NCBI GenBank assembly: GCA_958428365.1
Contig: CAUAFT010000003.1
Coordinates: 163,375 to 227,374, forward strand
Length of the DNA stretch: 64,000 nt
Source: an uncultured Lachnospiraceae bacterium
GTDB lineage: Bacteria > Bacillota > Clostridia > Lachnospirales > Lachnospiraceae
Direction: 5' to 3'
The translations under genes and the position numbers were made by a program. Below are positions 16,407 through 25,278 of the stretch, piece by piece. How positions within the stretch are numbered: the stretch's first letter is position 1; every line of letters begins with the position of its first letter. The notes below the pieces were generated by a model. The model was given only the letters and a program-made list of their open reading frames with translations. It was not told the origin of the DNA and did not search any database.

Positions 16407-17468
16407 CTATTTTTTTTCTACCCGATATTCCCTGTCCGAGGAAAAGGAATCCTCGATCCCCTCCGTGATGGTGATGCTTCCATCCTCTTCCACCAGGATC
16501 ACGTCAAAATCCTCTGCATTTTCCCGCCAGTATTTTAATGCCCGTTCCTTTCCCATCACAAATAATGCGGTGGACAGTCCGTCGGCAAGGGTTCCGTCGC
16601 CGCTTACGATGGTGACGCTGGTCAGTCCCGACCGCGCCGGATATCCTGTCTTGGGATCTAAGATATGATGCCATTTCTCGCCGTCCTGCTCAAAATAGCG
16701 CTCATATCCACCGGAAGTTATAATGGCTTCATCCTGTGCCTCCAAAATGCCAAGATAATCCGAGGTCTCCTGGGGATCCTCCACTGCGACTCTCCAGAGA
16801 CTTCCGTCTGTCTTGGTTCCATAGAGCTGGACATTTCCTCCAAGAGAGACCATGCCGGAGACAAGCTCATATTTTTCAAAAATATCCATAACCCGGCTGG
16901 AAGCGTAGCCCTTTGCAATGCCCCCCAGATCAATCTTCACTCCCTCTGGCAGGGTCAGCATTTTTTCTTCCTCCTCATACTGGATCAGGGAGGCGTTTAC
17001 CGTTTTCAGCAATTCCCCGATCCTGCTTTCTTCCGGAACCTGATAGTCTCCCGTGGTAAATCCCCACTCCTCCATGAGCGGATAGACCGTAATATCAAAG
17101 GCTCCCTTCGTACTCTCATAGAGTTCCATGGAGCGTTCTAACAGATATGATGTATCCTCCGACAGGATCTCGCTTCCATTCTCGTTGACGATGGCAATCT
17201 CACTGTCGTCATTTCCCACGCTGAACAATTCATCCAGACGCTCTATCTCTTTTTCCGCTGCTTCCAGGGCTTCCTGCGCCTGTTCTCCGCTGGCGGTCAG
17301 GGTCATATAGGTATCCATAGCGAAGATCTCCCGCTCTTCTGTGGGAACATCGCTGTCTTTCACCTCTTTTGTTTTGCTCTCCCCCTGCTCCTTCCCGCAT
17401 CCTATAAGCATTCCTGCCGCCAAAATACAGACGAGGGTCCAAGATGCCGCTTTCCTGATTTTTTTCAT
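16407..17468 (-). CDS. apbE: FAD:protein FMN transferase lipoprotein (ApbE)
   Basis: This 353-residue enzyme transfers FMN from FAD to a threonine in SGAT motifs of target proteins. The signal peptide ends in a lipobox (GMLIGCG, Cys near residue 24), so it acts outside the membrane. Family motifs are MDTYMTLTASG near residue 51, KIDLGGIAKGYASSRVMD near residue 176, SLGGNVQLYG near residue 207, HHILDPKTGYPARSG near residue 268, and the metal-binding DGTLADGLSTALF near residue 290. It precedes the two FMN-binding genes by 18 bases, and its substrates are almost certainly the six domains they encode. Confidence 0.96.
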   Translation of the reverse strand: MKKIRKAASWTLVCILAAGMLIGCGKEQGESKTKEVKDSDVPTEEREIFAMDTYMTLTASGEQAQEALEAAEKEIERLDELFSVGNDDSEIAIVNENGSEILSEDTSYLLERSMELYESTKGAFDITVYPLMEEWGFTTGDYQVPEESRIGELLKTVNASLIQYEEEEKMLTLPEGVKIDLGGIAKGYASSRVMDIFEKYELVSGMVSLGGNVQLYGTKTDGSLWRVAVEDPQETSDYLGILEAQDEAIITSGGYERYFEQDGEKWHHILDPKTGYPARSGLTSVTIVSGDGTLADGLSTALFVMGKERALKYWRENAEDFDVILVEEDGSITITEGIEDSFSSDREYRVEKK

Positions 17469-17550
17469 CGCTTATCTATCTTTCCTAATTTTTTTTATTT
17501 TATATTCCGGTTTTATTTCCGTCTTATTCCAAATCTGTATACGCATAACA

Positions 17551-17574
17551 GGAGACCGGATCCATCCGGTCTCC
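17551..17574 (-). terminator. Hairpin between the Ig-like secreted protein gene and apbE
   Basis: GGAGACCGGAT pairs with ATCCGGTCTCC around a very short loop, 19 bases after the stop of the 17594-19864 gene. No strong T tract follows, so termination is likely but not certain. Confidence 0.4.
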
Positions 17575-17593
17575 CATTCTCATCCTGGTTTCT

Positions 17594-19864
17594 TTATCGA
17601 ACTTTTACATTCTTTGCTGAGGACCAGCTGCCGTAGAATGTTGTTTTTGATACCGTCTTATATGCGCGAACGCGAACGTAATATTTTTTCTTTGATTTCA
17701 GTTTTGAAATCGTTGTGGATGTGGTCTTTGCCTTCTTGACCGTAATGGTCTTTGCACTCTTGAAGTTCTTATTGGTTGAGTACTGGATCTGATAGCCGGT
17801 CACGCTGGTATCTTTTTTCCAGCTTACCTTCATCTTTTTTGCCAAAGTGCTGGTCGCCTTCAGCCCGGAAACGCTCTTTGGCACTACGGTGATGGTCACT
17901 TTCTTTGTCGCTTTTTTGTAGTTTGCCGTTTCCTTCGCCGTAATGGTGATCGTTACTTTTCCAATGGCATTTTTCTTTAAGGTAACTTTTCCCGCAGAGC
18001 TTACCGTTGCGATCTTCTTGTTGTCAGAAGTATAGGACAGGGTTCCCTTGCTGTCCGCCTTTGCATTCAGCTTAAACGCGGAAGCTCCTGACGTCTTTTT
18101 CACGTTAGACGCTGTGATCTTTGCCGCTTTCTTATTGATGGTGAAGTTGACGGTAGCTGTTCCGGTGTAGTTGCCTTTTCCGGTAACGGTTACTGTGGCT
18201 GTTCCCGCATTGATATTGTTTTTATAGCTTACGGTATAATCCGTTCCGCTCTTTAATCCGCTTACCGTGACGGCAGGTGTGATGGCTTTTCCTGTGTAGG
18301 TGTAAGATTTCAGCGCGCTCACCTGGGAAGCTGTGATCGCTTTTGGAGCAATGGTGAAGGTTGCGCTCTTCGTTCCGGCATAATCTCCGGTTCCGGTAAC
18401 GGTCACTGTAGCTGTTCCTGCATTGGTGTTATTGCTGTAGCTTACGGTGTAATCCGTATTTTCTGTCAATCCCTCTATGGTCACCGCCGGTTTTTTCGCT
18501 GTTCCGTCATAGGTATAGCTGTTCTGTGCCAGCTTCATTTCGCAGTCTGCGATCTGGCCTTTTCCAATGGATACCGTTGTAGACTTATCGGCATAATTAT
18601 CGCTGGATACGATAATAGTGTAGGTCTTATTGTAAGGCGCTGCAGAAGTCAGTGTGACCGCTCCGTCCACTGCCTCTGCGTTTTCTGCATAATAGGTGGA
18701 CGTACGTCCCTCTTTATAGTAGACGCTCACTTTCGGATTCTCAATATCTGCCGGGAGATCTGTAAGATCTACATTGACCGTCTGGCGGTTTTCTGCAAAA
18801 GCGGCTGTAAATACTGCCGTTTCTTCCATCTGAGGTTTTACATAAACGCCATCAGAAAATTCATATACATAGGCGCCATCCGGCATCAGATAAGTCATCC
18901 TGGTGACGGTCTTTCCAACCAGAGTGTTTGCCGCCGCCGTGTTCAGATAGAAGGATACCTCGTATGGCTGTACCCAGATCTCTTCCATATGGCGCAGTCC
19001 CACCGATACCGTATTGTTACTGTCGTCCTTCGCTTCAATGATCACACCCTGGATCTGGCTGTTCACGTCAAAATTGTCGTCTCTGGAATTTCTCAGATGA
19101 CTTGTGGAAGTCTCCGTCACATCAATCTCATAATCTCCCCAGTTGGAAGTAGTCTTTAATACGGCTTTTGCGTCTGTGACAGTGTCTTTCACATTTAAGG
19201 TAAATGTAGAATATGTACCGTCATTGTTCAGAGTCTTATACTGGTTCACCGCCGTATCCGCTGCGGCATTCAATGTAATGCCCGCCGCCTCTGCGTATAC
19301 ACCGCTTGTTGGAAGCGCCCCTGCCGCCTCAAGAAGTTCTGCCTCCACATAAGTCTTTGCATTGACTGCCACCGGAACATTCTTCACACCCAGGATCTGG
19401 TATCCGCTTTCCGTTACCTCCGTAGCGTCGGTATTGGCAAAAACGGTACTCTTTTTCGTTGTTGCCGACGTCATTGCATCATATTCCTGAACGGAAGTAT
19501 CGTTGGAATAATATTCTGTATAACTCAGGGTTGCCGTGCCATAATAGGTGGTAGATGAAAGACTGTCCGCTCCCGGTGTATAATAGACTCCGGTGCTTCC
19601 GATCTGTGTCAGGTCACTTAAAGATTTCTCCTCTGTTCCTGCTGTATAGGTCGTTCCCGATGCATCTTCCAGACCTGCTGTATTCACCACATAATAGGTG
19701 CTTCCTGCAATGGTAACCTCCGTCATACTCTGTTTTGTTGTTCCAAAAGACACTACCTGCTGACTCTGTGAACCGTCATTTTGCACTGCTGCCTCTGCCG
19801 TCATGGGAACGGAGCTTCCCACCACGCAGATGGCTAAGAATGCTGCTAAAATTCTGCTCTTCAT
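17594..19864 (-). CDS. Secreted multidomain Ig-like/FN3 protein with Tp47-like domain
   Basis: The protein is 756 residues with a signal peptide cut after about residue 26 (VPMTAEAA). Residues about 30-200 have no clear family. Residues about 230-340 resemble the penicillin-binding Tp47-type domain (WGDYEIDV, RHMEEIWVQPYEVSFYL). Two MBG-like repeats follow (YTYDGTAKKPAVTIEGL and YTYTGKAITPAVTVSGL, each with DYTVSY), then an Ig-like domain with the SAGKVTLKKN motif, then a C-terminal fibronectin type III domain (MKVSWKKDTSVTGYQIQYS). No LPXTG motif or membrane anchor is seen, so it is probably released or wall-associated. The ATG at 19864 follows GAGGAGG. Function unknown; adhesion or wall binding is an inference. 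Confidence 0.85.
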   Translation of the reverse strand: MKSRILAAFLAICVVGSSVPMTAEAAVQNDGSQSQQVVSFGTTKQSMTEVTIAGSTYYVVNTAGLEDASGTTYTAGTEEKSLSDLTQIGSTGVYYTPGADSLSSTTYYGTATLSYTEYYSNDTSVQEYDAMTSATTKKSTVFANTDATEVTESGYQILGVKNVPVAVNAKTYVEAELLEAAGALPTSGVYAEAAGITLNAAADTAVNQYKTLNNDGTYSTFTLNVKDTVTDAKAVLKTTSNWGDYEIDVTETSTSHLRNSRDDNFDVNSQIQGVIIEAKDDSNNTVSVGLRHMEEIWVQPYEVSFYLNTAAANTLVGKTVTRMTYLMPDGAYVYEFSDGVYVKPQMEETAVFTAAFAENRQTVNVDLTDLPADIENPKVSVYYKEGRTSTYYAENAEAVDGAVTLTSAAPYNKTYTIIVSSDNYADKSTTVSIGKGQIADCEMKLAQNSYTYDGTAKKPAVTIEGLTENTDYTVSYSNNTNAGTATVTVTGTGDYAGTKSATFTIAPKAITASQVSALKSYTYTGKAITPAVTVSGLKSGTDYTVSYKNNINAGTATVTVTGKGNYTGTATVNFTINKKAAKITASNVKKTSGASAFKLNAKADSKGTLSYTSDNKKIATVSSAGKVTLKKNAIGKVTITITAKETANYKKATKKVTITVVPKSVSGLKATSTLAKKMKVSWKKDTSVTGYQIQYSTNKNFKSAKTITVKKAKTTSTTISKLKSKKKYYVRVRAYKTVSKTTFYGSWSSAKNVKVR

Positions 19865-19980
19865 GTTTCCTCCTCTATTTGTTAGTTCCATCTTATACTT
19901 ATTAGTTATAACTAACTAATGGAAAGTTTAACATTTATTTCCATAGAAAAGCAAGCTGTTTATGGACTATTTTTTATCAA

Positions 19981-20036
19981 TAAAAAAATGTACCACAGAT
20001 GTCAGATATGCTTTATCTGGCATTTGAGGTACATTT
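19981..20036 (-). terminator. Strong terminator of the CAP-domain gene
   Basis: AAATGTACC and GGTACATTT flank an inner TGTCAGATA/TATCTGGCA stem, and the minus strand continues into seven T residues. It lies 18 bases after the stop at 20054. Confidence 0.8.
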
Positions 20037-20053
20037 CATGGATGGAATTTACT

Positions 20054-21010
20054 TTAATTTGATTTTATAAAAATCTGCACCCAATAATAGCGGTATGGCT
20101 GGGAACTGCTGTAGTAATATCCGATTCCCACTTTGTCATATCCGCTGTTTAAAATATTTGCCCTATGACCGTCGGAATTCATCCAGCCTGTCATAACTGC
20201 ATCTGCGCTGCTATATCCGGCTGCAATATTTTCTCCTGCCATTGTATAGGACACTTTATACTTTGCCTCATCCAAAATGGTAAAGCAGGATGTTCCGTTC
20301 GGGCGGGTATGGGAAAAAGATTTTACAATCTCCTTTGCTCTGGCATCTGCTGCGGCATTCAAAGTATTATCCATCTTAAGCGCCGACAGACCTTTTTTCT
20401 GTCTTTCCTGATTTATCAGCTTCAGTACTGCCGCTTTCTCTTTGTCTGCGGTACTGGTCTGTTTTTTTACGGTTACCTTGCATGTGTATTTTTTGCTTCC
20501 CACCTTGGCGGTAATCGTGGTGGCGCCCGCTTTTTTGCCCTTAACGACACCTTTGCTTGTGACGGTTGCGATGGTTTTGTCCTTGGAGCTCCAGGTTACC
20601 TTCCGGGTGGTGTTGTTCATCTTTAGGGTGATGGTTTTGTTTACATAGACCGTCGCGCTTTTTTTGCTGATTTTCGGGCTTTCTACGGTTAGGTTACAAC
20701 GGTATGTACTTTTACCCACCTTGGCGGTAATGACTGCTTTTCCTGTCTTTTTAGCGGTGACTTTTCCGGATGAGGAAACTGTAGCAACGCTCTTTTTTGA
20801 GGATTTCCAGGTTACTTTTTTCTTCGTGCCGGAAACCTTTAGCTGGTAGGTCTTTCCTTTATCAAGGACAAGTTTTGTCTTATTTAGTTTTACGGTGGAT
20901 GCGGCTTCTACCTGTACGGGTTCTGATAAGACGCCTGCGAATGGTTGGGCGCCGACGGCAATCGCCATGGCGAGAACTGTGATGCAAAGAATTTTTCTCA
21001 GTTTTTTCAT
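20054..21010 (-). CDS. Secreted Ig-like (Big_2) plus CAP-domain protein
   Basis: The protein is 318 residues with a signal peptide (ITVLAMAIAVGAQPFAG). Two bacterial Ig-like group 2 domains lie at about residues 38-110 and 112-185, each with the VTWKSS/ATVSSSGKVTA pattern. A C-terminal CAP/SCP domain spans about residues 190-318, marked by LKLINQERQKKGLSAL, FSHTRPNGTSCF, AGENIAAGY and GWMNSDGHRANIL. CAP domains of this type are widespread in secreted Firmicute proteins, often with unknown activity. No covalent anchor motif is present. The lysine-rich composition matches its neighbour at 17594-19864, and both may act at the cell wall. Confidence 0.93.
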   Translation of the reverse strand: MKKLRKILCITVLAMAIAVGAQPFAGVLSEPVQVEAASTVKLNKTKLVLDKGKTYQLKVSGTKKKVTWKSSKKSVATVSSSGKVTAKKTGKAVITAKVGKSTYRCNLTVESPKISKKSATVYVNKTITLKMNNTTRKVTWSSKDKTIATVTSKGVVKGKKAGATTITAKVGSKKYTCKVTVKKQTSTADKEKAAVLKLINQERQKKGLSALKMDNTLNAAADARAKEIVKSFSHTRPNGTSCFTILDEAKYKVSYTMAGENIAAGYSSADAVMTGWMNSDGHRANILNSGYDKVGIGYYYSSSQPYRYYWVQIFIKSN

Positions 21011-21044
21011 GTGTTTCCCTCCTTTTTCATTGTATGCTTTTTAT

Positions 21045-21431
21045 CTATTCCATCCCCTCTTCCAACAGAGATTCCGCCATGCTTCCATATCCATAATACC
21101 CGGATACATAACGAACGCCCTCTATGACCTCTTTTCTGGAAAAATTATGACTTTCTAAGAAATCATTCGATTTCCCATTGAGGTATTCATAGAACATAAG
21201 CGCGGCTTCCAAAGTCACTCCGCTGCCATTTTCCATCTCATCCAACAGGCGGTTCTCCGCTTCTTCAATCTCTCCGGCATCTATGAGTTTTTTCAAAAGC
21301 TCATTTCTCTGCCTTGCCTCCTCACTGAAAATAATTTCCTCTCCCTCATCAATATCCTTTTGGAAAATGAGTCTTATCAGAGTACGAATCATCTCATGTA
21401 CGATACGCATTACATAATCCTTTTCAACCAT
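21045..21431 (-). CDS. Conserved hypothetical protein (DUF6483-like)
   Basis: This 128-residue acidic, alpha-helical protein has no signal peptide or membrane segment. It contains a tetratricopeptide-like helical pair (LLKKLIDAGEIEEAENRLLD) and ends in YYGYGSMAESLLEEG. It resembles the uncharacterised DUF6483 family; this is by eye and no function is known. It sits 34 bases upstream of the CAP-domain gene on the same strand and could be co-transcribed, but a membrane or secretion link is not evident from the sequence. Confidence 0.75.
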   Translation of the reverse strand: MVEKDYVMRIVHEMIRTLIRLIFQKDIDEGEEIIFSEEARQRNELLKKLIDAGEIEEAENRLLDEMENGSGVTLEAALMFYEYLNGKSNDFLESHNFSRKEVIEGVRYVSGYYGYGSMAESLLEEGME

Positions 21432-21487
21432 TTCGTTCTCCTTACATTATTTTACTTCCGGGAGCGGCGAGCTAAGCGGACGCGCTC

Positions 21488-22042
21488 TCAACATTCTATA
21501 TTCATGGCTTTTTTCCACCATGATTTTTTGCCAAATAAACAATTGCACAGAGCAAAAATTCCATACCCTATCATACTTCCCAGAGTATTCATAATCAGAT
21601 CATCCACATCTGCGGAACGTCCAATAAAGTATTGTATCGTCTCAATGGCTGCTATCAAAATTATAACACAGCCAACCGTCTTTGAAAACTTTCTCATCCT
21701 GCCAAAGACCACCGGAAGGATAAATCCCATAGGAATCATCATCCCCAGATTCAGCGCCAGCTGTTCCGCCATCTTCCCCGCACCCATGGCGTAGGTCTCC
21801 CTCATCCAGATAAACGGGTGGAGGTTGATCAGATGATAACCCGGATGGAAATCAATCCCTCCCACAAAAATTGTTGCATAGAAAAGACTTACTATCACTC
21901 CGATAAATATAAAAACAGACAGATGCCGTAAAAAAGGTCTCTTACCATATTTTTTCCGGTTAATAAGATAAAACGGTGCATATAAGATCAGTGAGACCAC
22001 AGCCATGATCGGAACGCCTAATATTAAAAATCCTGCTATCAT
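21488..22042 (-). CDS. VanZ family membrane protein (second copy)
   Basis: This protein of about 184 residues has roughly five transmembrane segments and the VanZ core. LALNLGMMIPMGFILPVVFG is followed by VIILIAAIETIQYFIGRSA and VDDLIMNTLGSMIGYGI, the same motif order as the copy at 1492-1965, to which it is clearly related though diverged. The start at 22042 is chosen because AGAGGG lies seven bases upstream; starts at 22063 and 22081 are possible. Function is unknown beyond the family name. Confidence 0.85.
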   Translation of the reverse strand: MIAGFLILGVPIMAVVSLILYAPFYLINRKKYGKRPFLRHLSVFIFIGVIVSLFYATIFVGGIDFHPGYHLINLHPFIWMRETYAMGAGKMAEQLALNLGMMIPMGFILPVVFGRMRKFSKTVGCVIILIAAIETIQYFIGRSADVDDLIMNTLGSMIGYGIFALCNCLFGKKSWWKKAMNIEC

Positions 22043-22162
22043 TTTTTTCCCTCTTTCTCTCATTTTGTCCCATGATAGCATAACTTTCTTAAGATTCCTT
22101 TAAAGGTTTCCTAAATCTTATTTTTAATTTTCTTCCTGAATTGACTCTGTTCCTTTTTATAC

Positions 22163-22516
22163 CTATAACTGCATCTCATCTTGCATTTTTACAAATCCAA
22201 ACTTTTCATACAAAGGTCTTCCCATATCCGTTGCCTCTAATGTAATATGGGAGATACCTCTTTCCTTTGCATTTAAAACCAGCAGATTCAGAGTTTTATA
22301 TGCTATTCCCTTTCTTCTATATTCGGGGTGCGTATACATATTCATAACGTAAGCCTTCCATCCGCTCTGATTATGGTAAGTCGGCATTACCTGAAAAAAA
22401 CTGATGCCTCCGGCTCCTACAAATTTTTCTTTATCAAATACAAGATACGCCGTATGGCTTCCATCTTTTAAAGCTCTTTCATAATAATCACGGGTTTGAT
22501 GTTCCACTATGCTCAT
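22163..22516 (-). CDS. GNAT acetyltransferase, apparently shortened at the N-terminus
   Basis: From the first ATG the product is 117 residues and holds most of a GNAT fold: GAGGISFFQVMP, then the acetyl-CoA loop MYTHPEYRRKGIAYKTLNLL near residues 61-80, then LYEKFGFVKM at the end. Homologous-looking sequence (IETLVKTRIEVLRAANRLDE) continues in frame upstream of the ATG without a stop, back to the stop codon of the preceding gene. No ATG, GTG or TTG in that stretch is well placed. The usual first residues (M-I-R-K-A type) are absent. The gene therefore looks 5'-truncated or starts at a rare codon; activity is doubtful. Confidence 0.7.
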   Translation of the reverse strand: MSIVEHQTRDYYERALKDGSHTAYLVFDKEKFVGAGGISFFQVMPTYHNQSGWKAYVMNMYTHPEYRRKGIAYKTLNLLVLNAKERGISHITLEATDMGRPLYEKFGFVKMQDEMQL

Positions 22517-22594
22517 ATCTGTTTTTTCATCCAGTCTGTTTGCAGCTCTTAATACTTCAATTCGTGTTTTTACCAGAGTCTCTATGTTCCATCT

Positions 22595-23068
22595 TTAATC
22601 CCTCTCCGTACAATTCGCAGCGTCTATGGCAATCACCAGCAGCAGTCCCATCAGCTCATCTGATGGATTCGCAAAATCAATGACATAGGTATCGCCCCAA
22701 TGCAGCAGTTCCTTTGAGATATGCATGATGGAACTGCACCCGGAATAGACATCATAATTCCAGCCAAGAAAATCTCCTTCTACCCGCCAGCCATTACAGT
22801 CTATCTCATACTGGGGACGGAAAAACGTGAATTTTTTCTGGATTTTTCCCCTCGTTGTCCCGTCTATCTCAATAAAAAATACCGGAAGGAGGCTTAACAG
22901 TTTTTCCCTGACTACGCCAATTTCATTTTGGTTGACATCGTAGACATGCAGTTGATGTCCAAGGGATAATAATTCTGCTTTTACAAAATATTTTACATTT
23001 CCCTCCTCATCGTACACATCATAGGAATCGGTCCAGGAAAATACTCTTTGCTTTATCAATAATCTCAT
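22595..23068 (-). CDS. LURP-one-related/phospholipid-scramblase-like protein
   Basis: This 157-residue soluble protein matches the LURP-one-related (tubby-like barrel) family: RLLIKQRVFSWTDSYDVYDE at the N-terminus, YFVKAELLSLGHQLHVYD, and a C-terminal LLVIAIDAANCTERD helix with the typical IAIDA motif. Bacterial members such as YxjI have no firm function. It lies 14 bases downstream of the TfoX-GyrI fusion gene. Immediately after its stop codon comes the in-frame remnant of the GNAT N-terminus, suggesting that a deletion brought the two genes together. Confidence 0.85.
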   Translation of the reverse strand: MRLLIKQRVFSWTDSYDVYDEEGNVKYFVKAELLSLGHQLHVYDVNQNEIGVVREKLLSLLPVFFIEIDGTTRGKIQKKFTFFRPQYEIDCNGWRVEGDFLGWNYDVYSGCSSIMHISKELLHWGDTYVIDFANPSDELMGLLLVIAIDAANCTERD

Positions 23069-23082
23069 ATATTTTCTCCTTC

Positions 23083-24144
23083 TTATGCTTTATCATAATC
23101 CACCTTTCTTATGGGATGACGTATTACGGTCCGCAGTCTCTCAGGCTTTGTCTTTCTCGGATCGCCCAGATAGATTTCATGGTGGTATCTTCCGTTTCCA
23201 ATATCCATCACATACCCGGATTCCCCGATAAACTGTTCCAGCTTCTCAATCGTCTTCGCCTCTTCGTCATAGGGACCAGTATGCATCACCTGTGCACAGA
23301 GTCGCTCCGTCCAGGTAACAAGACTTACGTTGGAAAAATCCAGCTCCGGCTTTTTCTTTTTCAGATTCTCCTTTGCCCACGCAAAGACCTCTTCTGTGAC
23401 GAACTCCGGCTGTCTAATCATGGAAATCCAGCAGAACTTATCTTTGTCTGTCACATTCTTTCCGTCAAACTCCTTATCCTCCACCCACCAAAGACCTTCC
23501 AGGGGCGGTACAACGTATTCAAAATAGCCCTGGGGCTGTTCGCCGCTCATTTTGCCCATTTTGATTCCATAGGAAAGTCCGTAGAGGATTTCCATTGCAT
23601 TTTTATAGGCCTGTGAAGTATTCGGGTTCCCTTTTCCTTCCACTTGAATAAAGGTCATTTCCGGAACTTCAATCACCATCGGCTTTGCCTTAGGCAGATA
23701 CAGGTCTTTATATTTCTTCTTATAATCCAACTTCTCTGTCATTGATTTTCCCACCTTCCTTTTTTCAACTTTCTCTTTTGATATTTTATTCCCTGATTCT
23801 TTGATTTCAGATGTCCTGGTTTTCTTTTTCTTCGGCTTTGGCACAGGAAGCTCTTTACAGGTTGCAATGACAAATTCCGTAAGCCTCTCCCGCTCCTCCA
23901 AATCCTCAATGAGATAATAAGGTTTTGCTCCCTCATATGGCGGTACTTTTTCCAGTTCCAGACCGATTCCAACTTCTTCCCCAGCCTTTGTAATCTTGAT
24001 AAAAAGCTGATTGTCACAAATCAGAGCAAATATTTTTCCATCACAGTATACGCCGTACTCTCCAAACATTTTCCGATATGTAATGTTTCCTGCCTCCCGC
24101 ATCTGCTCTGCGGCATACTGTACAAATTCCAGACTTGAAGCCAT
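23083..24144 (-). CDS. TfoX_N - GyrI-like domain fusion
   Basis: The protein is 353 residues. Residues 1 to about 105 form a TfoX N-terminal domain (YRKMFGEYGVYCDGKIFALI, then LFIKITKAG and PYYLIEDLEER). A lysine-rich linker (residues about 108-140) follows. The rest is a GyrI-like small-molecule-binding domain (FIQVEGKGNPNTSQAYKNAM, GLWWVEDKEFDGKN, FCWISMIRQPEFV, ending in the EIYLGDPRKTKPERLRT motif). The two domains are usually separate genes in Firmicutes, so this is a fusion. A role in sensing or sequestering a toxic small molecule is inferred from GyrI-like relatives only; no DNA-binding domain is present. Confidence 0.88.
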   Translation of the reverse strand: MASSLEFVQYAAEQMREAGNITYRKMFGEYGVYCDGKIFALICDNQLFIKITKAGEEVGIGLELEKVPPYEGAKPYYLIEDLEERERLTEFVIATCKELPVPKPKKKKTRTSEIKESGNKISKEKVEKRKVGKSMTEKLDYKKKYKDLYLPKAKPMVIEVPEMTFIQVEGKGNPNTSQAYKNAMEILYGLSYGIKMGKMSGEQPQGYFEYVVPPLEGLWWVEDKEFDGKNVTDKDKFCWISMIRQPEFVTEEVFAWAKENLKKKKPELDFSNVSLVTWTERLCAQVMHTGPYDEEAKTIEKLEQFIGESGYVMDIGNGRYHHEIYLGDPRKTKPERLRTVIRHPIRKVDYDKA

Positions 24145-24197
24145 AGGCTGCCTCCCTTTCTTCCACCCTTATCCGGGATTCTATAAAACCATCAATG

Positions 24198-25082
24198 TCA
24201 TTTCTTTAAAAAATCAAATACATTCATCTGCTCCCCGGCACTTTTTTCTTCGAAAGTGGATAAATATTTAAAAATCTCATTTCCATTGCTTACAATGGAG
24301 TGTTCCCTGCACCGTTCCTGAAAAATCTTCATCAGCTCTCTGCTGTTTGGACTTGGAATCTCATATTGATTTCCATAGGAAGCAATATATTTTCCCTTTA
24401 TTCCCGGAAAAGAACGATCCAACTGTTTGTAAAAATATTCCCGGTTTCCTTCCCGCAGCGTCAGCCCCATGCCAAAGCACATGATTCCGTACACTCCCGC
24501 ATCCACACAGTAATCCAAAATTCCGTTCAGATTCTCCTTCGTATCATTGAGAAAAGGCAGAATCGGCGTCAGCCATACAACGGTTGGTATTCCACTGTCC
24601 TGCATGATTTTCAGGACCTCATACCGCCGTTTTGTGGGGCACACATTCGGTTCTATGATTTTACACAAATCTTCGTCATAGGTAGTCATGGTCATCTGGA
24701 CTACGCACTTTGTTTTTTCATGGATTCTCTTTAAAATGTCCAAATCCCTCAGAATCCGATCCGACTTAGTGAGGATACTCACACCAAAGCCATACTCTTC
24801 GATGAGTTCAAGACACTTCCTCATATACCCCAACTCCAGTTCCAGCGGACTATAAGGGTCTGTCATGGCTCCGGTTCCTATCATACATTTTCTGCGTTTA
24901 CGGCGCAGGGCATTTTCCAGAAGCTCCACTGCATTTTCCTTGACTTCGATATCCTCAAAATCATGCAAGATCTGATAGCATTTACTTCTGGAATCGCAGT
25001 AGATACAACCGTGGGAACAACCGCGGTAAAGGTTCATTCCGTTTTTTGCTGACAAGATGCCTTTTGCTATTGTATAGTGCAT
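24198..25082 (-). CDS. Radical SAM protein of the SPL/Rv2578c-like group
   Basis: This 294-residue protein has the radical SAM cluster motif CSHGCIYC near residues 22-29, preceded by MNLYRGC as in spore-photoproduct-lyase-like proteins. Later features are GTGAMTDPYSPLE near residue 70 and VSILTKSDRILRDLD near residue 100. It should cleave S-adenosylmethionine with a 4Fe-4S cluster; the substrate is unknown and it lacks the residues that would establish it as a DNA repair lyase. The ATG at 25082 follows GGAGGAGCAGTT, which favours it over a longer frame. It is transcribed divergently from azlC. Confidence 0.9.
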   Translation of the reverse strand: MHYTIAKGILSAKNGMNLYRGCSHGCIYCDSRSKCYQILHDFEDIEVKENAVELLENALRRKRRKCMIGTGAMTDPYSPLELELGYMRKCLELIEEYGFGVSILTKSDRILRDLDILKRIHEKTKCVVQMTMTTYDEDLCKIIEPNVCPTKRRYEVLKIMQDSGIPTVVWLTPILPFLNDTKENLNGILDYCVDAGVYGIMCFGMGLTLREGNREYFYKQLDRSFPGIKGKYIASYGNQYEIPSPNSRELMKIFQERCREHSIVSNGNEIFKYLSTFEEKSAGEQMNVFDFLKK

Positions 25083-25278
25083 AACTGCTCCTCCATTGTT
25101 CCTGCCTGTCATTCAGCAAGATATCATGTCTGATGACATTATCTCATATCAAACAGGACAACTGTATTCATATTTGTATTGACTGTCCTGATAAAATTAT
25201 AATTTATCTCATTTTATCATTGACCTGCATGGATGGCTAGTATTAAGATGAACAATGTATCACAAAGGAGGAATAGAT

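Noticed and set aside
25141..25210. Promoter boxes and palindrome-like sequence upstream of azlC
   Set aside because: TTGACT is only 13 bases from the nearest TATAAT and other pairings are weak, so no promoter is called.
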